From assembly GCA_023846275.1 (NCBI GenBank), contig CM043872.1:24227670-24291669 (forward strand): a stretch of DNA of 64,000 bases, in the 5' to 3' direction. Source of the DNA: Vanilla planifolia (Eukaryota; Streptophyta; Magnoliopsida; Asparagales; Orchidaceae). Of the stretch, positions 58,001 through 64,000 are shown piece by piece (position 1 is the first letter of the stretch; each line of letters starts with the position of its first letter). The notes under the pieces were generated by a model. The model worked only from the letters and a program-made list of their open reading frames with translations. It had not been told where the DNA came from and ran no database searches. A program made the position numbers and the translations under genes.

Positions 58001-61000
58001 AGTCCAATCTCAGCTTGTCTAACAAGTGACGTTTAGTAAAAGGGTGACAATCATAATCTTGATTTAAAAGTCTCAAACATAAGTCTAAAGAAAAGACCTC
58101 CATGGTGCATTGGGATAGAGCTTCAAAATCTCCACATCATTGTTCTTTCCCAATTAAGGGTAAGATCGAGGAATCTTGTTCATAGAACATAGTGATGAAA
58201 CGTTCCTAGTTAATCTCCATTGGTGGTAATCACTAGGCTATTTTTAAGAATTTTTAAGGGGTCAAGAAGCCCTTTGCTTTGTCACCTTTACAATATGGTA
58301 ACAAACTCGATACCTTTTTCCACCTTCCTATTAGAAATTGTTTTAATTTCTTTCTTTTATCACTAATAGATTATCAATAAACTAGAATTTATTCATAGCA
58401 GCTTTGGTTGGCAAGACAAAGGACATCATTATACTTTGGTTGATCCATATGACAAGGTTTAAAATTATCCAATTGCATAAGCAAATTATTATCACACAAG
58501 TGGGGTAATTGGATATGCTAGTGTAGGCCATGTGTGCAATGTATGTGAACAATGACTACCATGTGAAAAGAGAGGTGTGATATACCATTGTTGGTGTTAT
58601 GTTTAATATTGATTCAATTGTAGTTAATAGGTTCTTCAAGTTTTCTAAAAAATTTAGAAAAGTGTGGAGGTAAGCTTATTGCCTTAATATTGATGAACAA
58701 AGAGTTTGCTAATTTCTTTTTGTAAAGTTGATCTACAACACCTCCAATGTTTTGTCCTTGACTTCATTTTGTGTAAAAAAAAAGGAAGGAAAACTTTGAT
58801 GTGGGTCCATTTGGGTAGAGTTTTCTAAAACTTTGGTGCATGGATGGTGACTCGTGTCGCAAGTGACTCACTTGGTCATTGTTAGCTTCAAGTTAGTGTT
58901 CTCTTATTATTTAAGCTATTGATATGGATGTCAAATCACTAGGTAGCGACATTAAGTTTGAAGAGTTTTGGTTATTATTTAAGGAATCTCGTAAAGCAGT
59001 CATGGAGGTTAAGAACCAACCTGCTAAAGGAAACCCTTGTTGTTTTAAAGTACTAATGTGTCAGATACTATGGGCCTTAAAGACATGGAGCAAGCAACTT
59101 GTGGGATACTTGTTCTTAATTGTTTATAAATTTGCATGCAAAATTGAGAGAATGTAAGGATTGGCTTGTTAATTAAGGGCATCATATTTGTTTCAACTTT
59201 AGGAAGAGCTGATCATCACCTTGTAAAAAATTGAAATATGGTGGTGACAACATCCCAAGGTGAGATGGTTGGTTCAAGGAGACCATAATACAATTTTCTT
59301 TTATTAGGCAATTATTATTAGTGAAGAGAAAATGGTATTCATTTCCTCTTAATCATAGTGTACTAGAGTCGAAGTTGATACTAAAATATGCAAACTAATG
59401 CTTGACTTTTTCAGTGTGAAGTGACAATCTATTGTCTTTCCAATCTCTAGTATTGTGTTGCCCAATGCATGCACAAACATTGAGACTCATGAAGTTGGTT
59501 TCCTTGTTGGCCTAGCTTTAAGTGTAGGAGATTTTCAATGTTTTTGTTCACTTGAAAATCAAGCTCTTGGCATTGTTTATATTATTGGATCCTTCCTAAA
59601 AGGATAATGGGGCATAACACAAGACAATGTGATTTTAACAACCATGTAATTCTTTATGAATTGAGTCATGCCTTAATGATGAAAGGATACTTTGGTAGTT
59701 ATCATTATTAAGGTGCAAGGCATGATGATGAAGGTCACCATGAACATGCTTACAATAAGATGAAATGAGTTTACTTGGATATTTTACTATGTTAATTTTG
59801 CTTTGAAGATATTGGTGCATATAGTTCTCAAGTTTCATTACGTAACCAAGGATTGCCTTACCAGTGAATGAGAGAGCTTTGATTATATCAAGTCATCATA
59901 ATGCTTGAAGTAGAGTTGTCTACCTTTCATGTAACCTTTTCATTATTCACTTAGGGAAATCTTCCTTGTTGATCCAAAAAAAAATTGAAGAGGGTTTGCT
60001 TGACAATTGTTCTTCTTGATGAGATTATGGTTTTTGCAACAACAACTTCTCAAGTGTCAAGTATTTCCTTGTCTGTGTAGGATCCTTATTTTTTAGTCTC
60101 AAGGGTTCATAAAGCTAAATCTTTTGTTCATTTTGTAAAAGATCCTTGAGAAGATGTAAAGGATTCTAGCTAATGAACTATGATTTAGAGGTTAAACACT
60201 TGGTTGTTCTTTTGACAAACATATAACAATTTTTTATAGACCTTATTTCTATTATTGATGTAACTTGTAGTAGAGTATTAACTTTGGAAGCTCAAGCTCT
60301 ATTGATGGTATGATGCTCTCATTGATAGCATGTTTACCTCTATCTTGATATACTCTCTTTGTCAAACTTTTGTAAATTTTGCTAGAAGATAGTAATAAGT
60401 TGATTATTGCCTCTTTTTTTATTAGCAACTTGGGTAAATAAGTTATTCACATACCACTTGGGACATTTTAGCAAGTTGAGGGTATTGTTAGGTATGGATC
60501 ACATTTTAGAAAGTTAAGGGTATTGTTTGGAACGATGTTCTAAACAATCTCGGATGGAAATTCTATGTTGGTGGTACAAGATCATTAGATTGATTCTAAT
60601 CCATTGCATGGTGCTTAAGCTCCAACATGATGTTGGATAGTGGAATGTTTAATAGTAAGAGAAATATTTGGAAGGTTTTTTCTTAGAAGACTGTTTTGTT
60701 TGTCAGGTTGGTTTGACCCCGAACAAAATCTATTAGTTTTGTATTAGGTGGACTCTTCCAGGTTACCAAATTTAAGATTTACAAGAGAATTCTAGGGGAT
60801 AGGAGCTTAGAATTGAAAATTGAAATTACAAGCTAGATTTATTCTTTTCTTATGGTGCCCATGCAATGGTTGTCTCTATCTTTGTATGAATTATATGATC
60901 CAGCTTGATAGTTTTAAAAAAAAAGATTTTTTTCCGTAGGAGATGTTGTGAGGAGGCTAAAGATTTGAGTAATGCATTTTGCAAGTTTAAGAGTGATATG

Positions 61001-62733
61001 AGACCCATGTCACGATGGTTGTTTAAGGATTGGTAAGGGAACTTACTGCCTTTAGGGCTAATTGTGTGCAGTTTGTGGTTGTGAACAAGGAGTTTACGAG
61101 GATGGTTATCACTTTATATTACATTTGGCATGTGCGCATCAACAAGGATCACACTAAACCCTTATCTCCACTTATGGTGAATGCTGCTAACATCTTTAGC
61201 TTGGGGCATTTATTCTATTTCTAAATAAACTTCAGAAAGCAAAAATCTCGCTTGTCTTGTTAGTGCAAGTAGCTATGGCTTATTTTCTGGGATCCTCCTT
61301 TGAATTGGATCAAAATCAACTTTTATGGTCTAGCCAAAAGGAATGAATTTGTGGGAGCTATTATTGTTATTGGGGAGAACATGGGCAAGTTTCTTTGTGT
61401 TATTGGGAAGAAGTTTCACACCTACTATGCTACTTGGACTAGGTCAAGAAGTGCTTGGGAAGGGATTTAAGTGGCTAAATAAAAAATTATTAGGTTGCAT
61501 GGAATTTGGCTGGAGGTTGATACTAAGTGATTATTGATATAATCAAATCCAATGCAACACAGTGCGGCCTTTAGGCCCTTGTGCTTGATAATTGTTGACA
61601 CCTTATTGCTTTTTGTTTATTGTTAAGTGTCTTGTATGTATAAAAATAAAGGTTGGGTTGCTGATTTTTTAGTCTATTTGCTGATTTTTTTTGACATTAT
61701 TTAGTGGGTAAAGAAGATGTCTTGTTAGCTTGATTCATGCTTTGTTTATTCTTAAATAGAGGATTTTATAACTATAATTATTCTTATTTAATGAATCAGA
61801 CAAGGTAGACATTAAAAGAGAAGACATGTTCTTGAGAAGATTAAGAACTGAAGGACAGAAAAATCAAATTGTTAAAAAAAAATCTCAACAAAGCCTATCT
61901 CTGTTATTTATGTTTTTATGAATCTTTGGATTATTTGTTTGACAAATTTGTTAGATTTATCTAGTTTTTATATGTTTAATAAATAACTAGGCCAAATCTG
62001 AGAACTAGATCGGACATAAGATTGCCTTTTGGTTGGAATAATTTTTATGGTTTGGTTCTTACAACTTATCAATTTTTTTATCAAATGTTTATGAAAAAAG
62101 GTATTCTTTATTTATTGTACACCAAATCTATATTATAAAAATTAAATGAAAACTCTATTTTTATTAAATATTGACATTCTAAATAGTATAACTTTATACC
62201 TGCAAAGAGTGAAAGATTTCATTGCTTTAAAGTTTTAGTGGAGCTTCATTGGCTAATCTAGCATTGTCATTAGTTATTCTAACATTGTCATATGATATGC
62301 TGGTTTAACCATCAACCAAGTCAAAGCATAACAAAAAGAAGGGAAAAAGAATATATTAACATGTCCACATATTCAATACTTAGTTTTCTAAGTTTCAGCC
62401 ATGAGTTCCAATGCAAAAGGTGCTCATTTCAAAACATTCTTGCCAAAGATTGATTGTTTTTTTTTTAATTTTCAGTTAAAGCTTTAAATCAAGCCAGACT
62501 TGAGGCTAGCGTAAGATTATATGGCACAAATAAGATCATCAACAAATGGCCAAGCCCCTACATATTGGCTTGTGGGCTATTACTTGTTATATCATTATTT
62601 CAAAGATTCTTCCGACCGCTTAGATGGTTGGCCATAGCAGCAATTGTGGTTGGAATTCCACAAATTATTCTCCGCAGCGTTGCTGCTATTCGAAGATTCA
62701 CTCTAGATGTCAACATCCTCATGTTGGTAGCAG
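54903..62733 (+). CDS. HMA: P1B-type heavy-metal (Zn/Cd) ATPase, HMA2/3/4 clade, N-terminal part
   Basis: ATP-driven heavy-metal pump; plant members of this clade move Zn2+ and Cd2+ across the plasma membrane or tonoplast (family knowledge). Two coding exons are visible: 54,903-55,089 and 62,476-62,733, giving 148 codons plus one base. Residues 8-75 form the heavy-metal-associated domain, reading SYFDVLGLCCSSEVPLIEKI and then VIVPSKTVIVVHD. The metal-site motif is GLCCSSE (16-22), the CC(S/T)SE form typical of this clade rather than CxxC. After KALNQARLEASVR and WPSP come the first two membrane helices, about 90-105 and 112-128. The sequence ends DVNILMLVA at a CAG|GTAGCA donor. TPC/CPC, DKTGT and the ATP-binding domains are outside the window. 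The start is the ATG at 54,903; nothing upstream in frame is ATG-initiated. Subtype (HMA2, 3 or 4) cannot be decided from this part. Confidence 0.93.
55090..62475 (+). other. HMA intron between exons 1 and 2 (7.4 kb)
   Basis: Large intron. From 55,090 to about 56,300 there is A+T-rich sequence with no gene. From about 56,400 to 61,660 it is of less A+T-rich, coding-like but stop-riddled composition (LINE remnant, listed separately). From 61,660 to 62,475 it is ordinary intron. Confidence 0.8.
56400..61660 (+). mobile_element. LINE remnant with 3' RNase H-like domain, sense to host gene
   Basis: The 3' part is clear. From 61,288 the + strand reads WDPPLNWIKINFYGLAKRNE, FVGAIIVIGENMGKFLCVIG, then SAWEGI, and with stops VAK.KIIRLHGIWLEVDTK. 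This is the RNase H-like domain of plant L1 LINEs (WxPPxxGWxKxNxDG...WLEVDSK). The segment upstream to about 56,400 has similar composition and many stops and is probably the rest of ORF1/ORF2, but I could not assign RT or endonuclease motifs. The 5' limit is a guess. Confidence 0.55.
62476..62733 (+). CDS. HMA: HMA exon 2 (first two membrane helices)
   Basis: Codons 63-148 plus one base. The acceptor is TTTTCAG|TT. It reads KALNQARLEASVRLYG, KWPSPYILACGLLLVISLFQ, RWLAIAAIVVGIPQIILRSV and DVNILMLVA. Its frame is open throughout. The donor is CAG|GTAGCA (an alternative upstream donor TTG|GTAGCA is possible). The expected next exon (..DY.EA..IVFLFTIAEWL) was not found by 64,000. Confidence 0.92.
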
Positions 62734-64000
62734 GTAGCATTTTAAACACTTAATGCTTCCTTTAAGCCTTGTTTGATAACTTTATGATATCCATATTCCA
62801 TTCTATTCAATAAACTTGATCATGACGGTCTTAAAATGTTCTTAGCAAAAATCATGTTCATTAGCATTTTTATGATCATCATGAAAGAATAATATATAAA
62901 TACAAATATTCAAAAATGTATAGTTAAATAGTTACTAGTTCATGTGAAATAGTTCTTGCAATACAATAAAACTGGAATAGAGTAATGTATCATTGCTGAT
63001 AAGCTTTAACAACTGATTATTTTTACTGCAAAAAGCTTCATTTGTAATAGTCTGACGGATTTGGTTGTTCTTCACTGATTTACTAATGGGCAAAGCAAGT
63101 TTTCTTGATTGCTAAAATAAAATCATAGGCAAAAGCATGACAAATCATATGCTGACAATGTCATTTGATTATAAGGCTTTTGGAAAAATGGCTTCATAAA
63201 CATGTATTTAGGCAGAATGTCCATAATTTGGTTAGCTCTCCTTGATCTAGAACTCACTCTTGGCCCTTAAGAATGAAAATATCTTGTTGAATTAGATTAT
63301 AAAAGGGAAGATTTTGAAGAGCTTTTATGTTGGTTTAGAAGACCTTCTCACTTTATTTCGAATGGATACTATGTTATTTTGGAAGTTAGGTTCATTGGAG
63401 AAGATAAGATTGTAGGGGGAAGAAGCATTGTTGAATTTTCACCATCCTTCATCTTTGTTCTCCGTTTCATGCTTGTTGTTTTCCTTCTAAAATAGAGATC
63501 TTCATAGGAGCAGAGGAATTGTTGGAGAGAGTTTAGGAGGGGAAGAATTGTTTTGAAGATGAAGGAATTTTCATCCTCAAGTTTATTATTTACAACCCTG
63601 TTTGGCATAAAACAAATATGGTTACTTGTCATCAATTATTTCAAATTTTCTGCTCAAAGAATTGCATTGATAATTTACTAATAAGAAGAACTACATAAGC
63701 AAGAACCTTTGTAAAAGTTTTCCTATCTAGAAGTTTATTCTCATTGTTTGGTTTGAGGAAAGAGCTAGATGAAAAGGTTTGGAAAATAAGCCTCCTTTTA
63801 AATGGACAAATAGACCTTGCTAGTTGTCACTTTCTTTTATGGTTCTTGTTCTTGGTTTGGGTTTGATCCTTACATTATGTACCCCTCTTTTATGTTATAA
63901 GAATCAAGACAGCCATTTTGATTCCTTTTTAGTAACCTTAGTCTTAGTCAAGGCCGATGCTTACCATTTCGCCTTTCCAACCCTTCTACCGTCCATGGTC
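62734..64000 (+). other. HMA intron 2 (partial)
   Basis: No further HMA exon is recognisable up to the end of the window. Neither strand has a domain-bearing open frame. The next exon lies beyond 64,000. Confidence 0.7.

Noticed and set aside
1-64000. CRISPR arrays, tRNA or rRNA genes, bacterial-type operons
   Set aside because: I saw no spacer-repeat arrays, cloverleaf-like tRNA sequences or rRNA segments. The tandem repeats present are satellites or transposon parts in a plant genome.

Overview
This is a window of plant nuclear DNA, almost certainly from an angiosperm. It is strongly A+T rich and full of transposon debris. Its two protein-coding genes are split by plant-type introns, and both encode plant gene families. 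Nothing in it looks bacterial or viral, and I could not settle the species.

Region 1 (1-27,919, minus strand): most of a large SEN1-type RNA/DNA helicase gene, transcribed leftward and running off the left edge. Nineteen exons can be joined with consistent phase into 1,847 codons. They run from the start codon at 27,919, through a long N-terminal SEN1_N-like helical region and a Ser/acidic linker, into the helicase core (Walker A GPPGTGKT, DEAAQ box, GDPKQL). The remaining helicase motifs lie beyond base 1. Two introns are very large: intron 1 (11.0 kb) and intron 12 (5.9 kb). Intron 1 holds decayed hAT, Ty1/copia and LINE sequence. Intron 12 holds a G+C-richer minisatellite and leader-like island. 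Intron 7 appears to be a GC-AG intron, and a 69-nt intron removes what would otherwise be an in-frame stop.

Region 2 (about 28,050-54,400): roughly 26 kb of intergenic, A+T-rich repeat DNA between the two divergent genes. It holds two oppositely oriented arrays of a ~344-bp repeat and a ~1.1-kb direct repeat pair. It also holds a decayed Ty3/gypsy element on the minus strand with a long LTR-like stretch containing a very G+C-rich block, a ~696-bp tandem duplication, and a second gypsy remnant. Microsatellites (CT)n and (AT)n are present. I see no functional gene here.

Region 3 (about 54,440-64,000, plus strand): the 5' part of a P1B-type heavy-metal ATPase of the plant Zn/Cd HMA2/3/4 clade, running off the right edge. 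The start codon is at 54,903. Exon 1 carries the heavy-metal-associated domain with GLCCSSE, and exon 2 (62,476-62,733) carries the first two membrane helices. The 7.4-kb intron between them holds a LINE remnant in the same orientation as the gene. A 44-codon upstream ORF lies in the probable 5' leader.

The two genes are unrelated in function: nuclear RNA processing or transcription termination, and metal efflux at a membrane. Nothing suggests they work together. I found no convincing new biological system. The most notable items are the opposed ~344-bp arrays, the minisatellite/leader-like island in intron 12, the non-canonical intron, and the sense-oriented LINE remnants in both giant introns. 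Family comparisons rest on remembered family features, not on an alignment run here.
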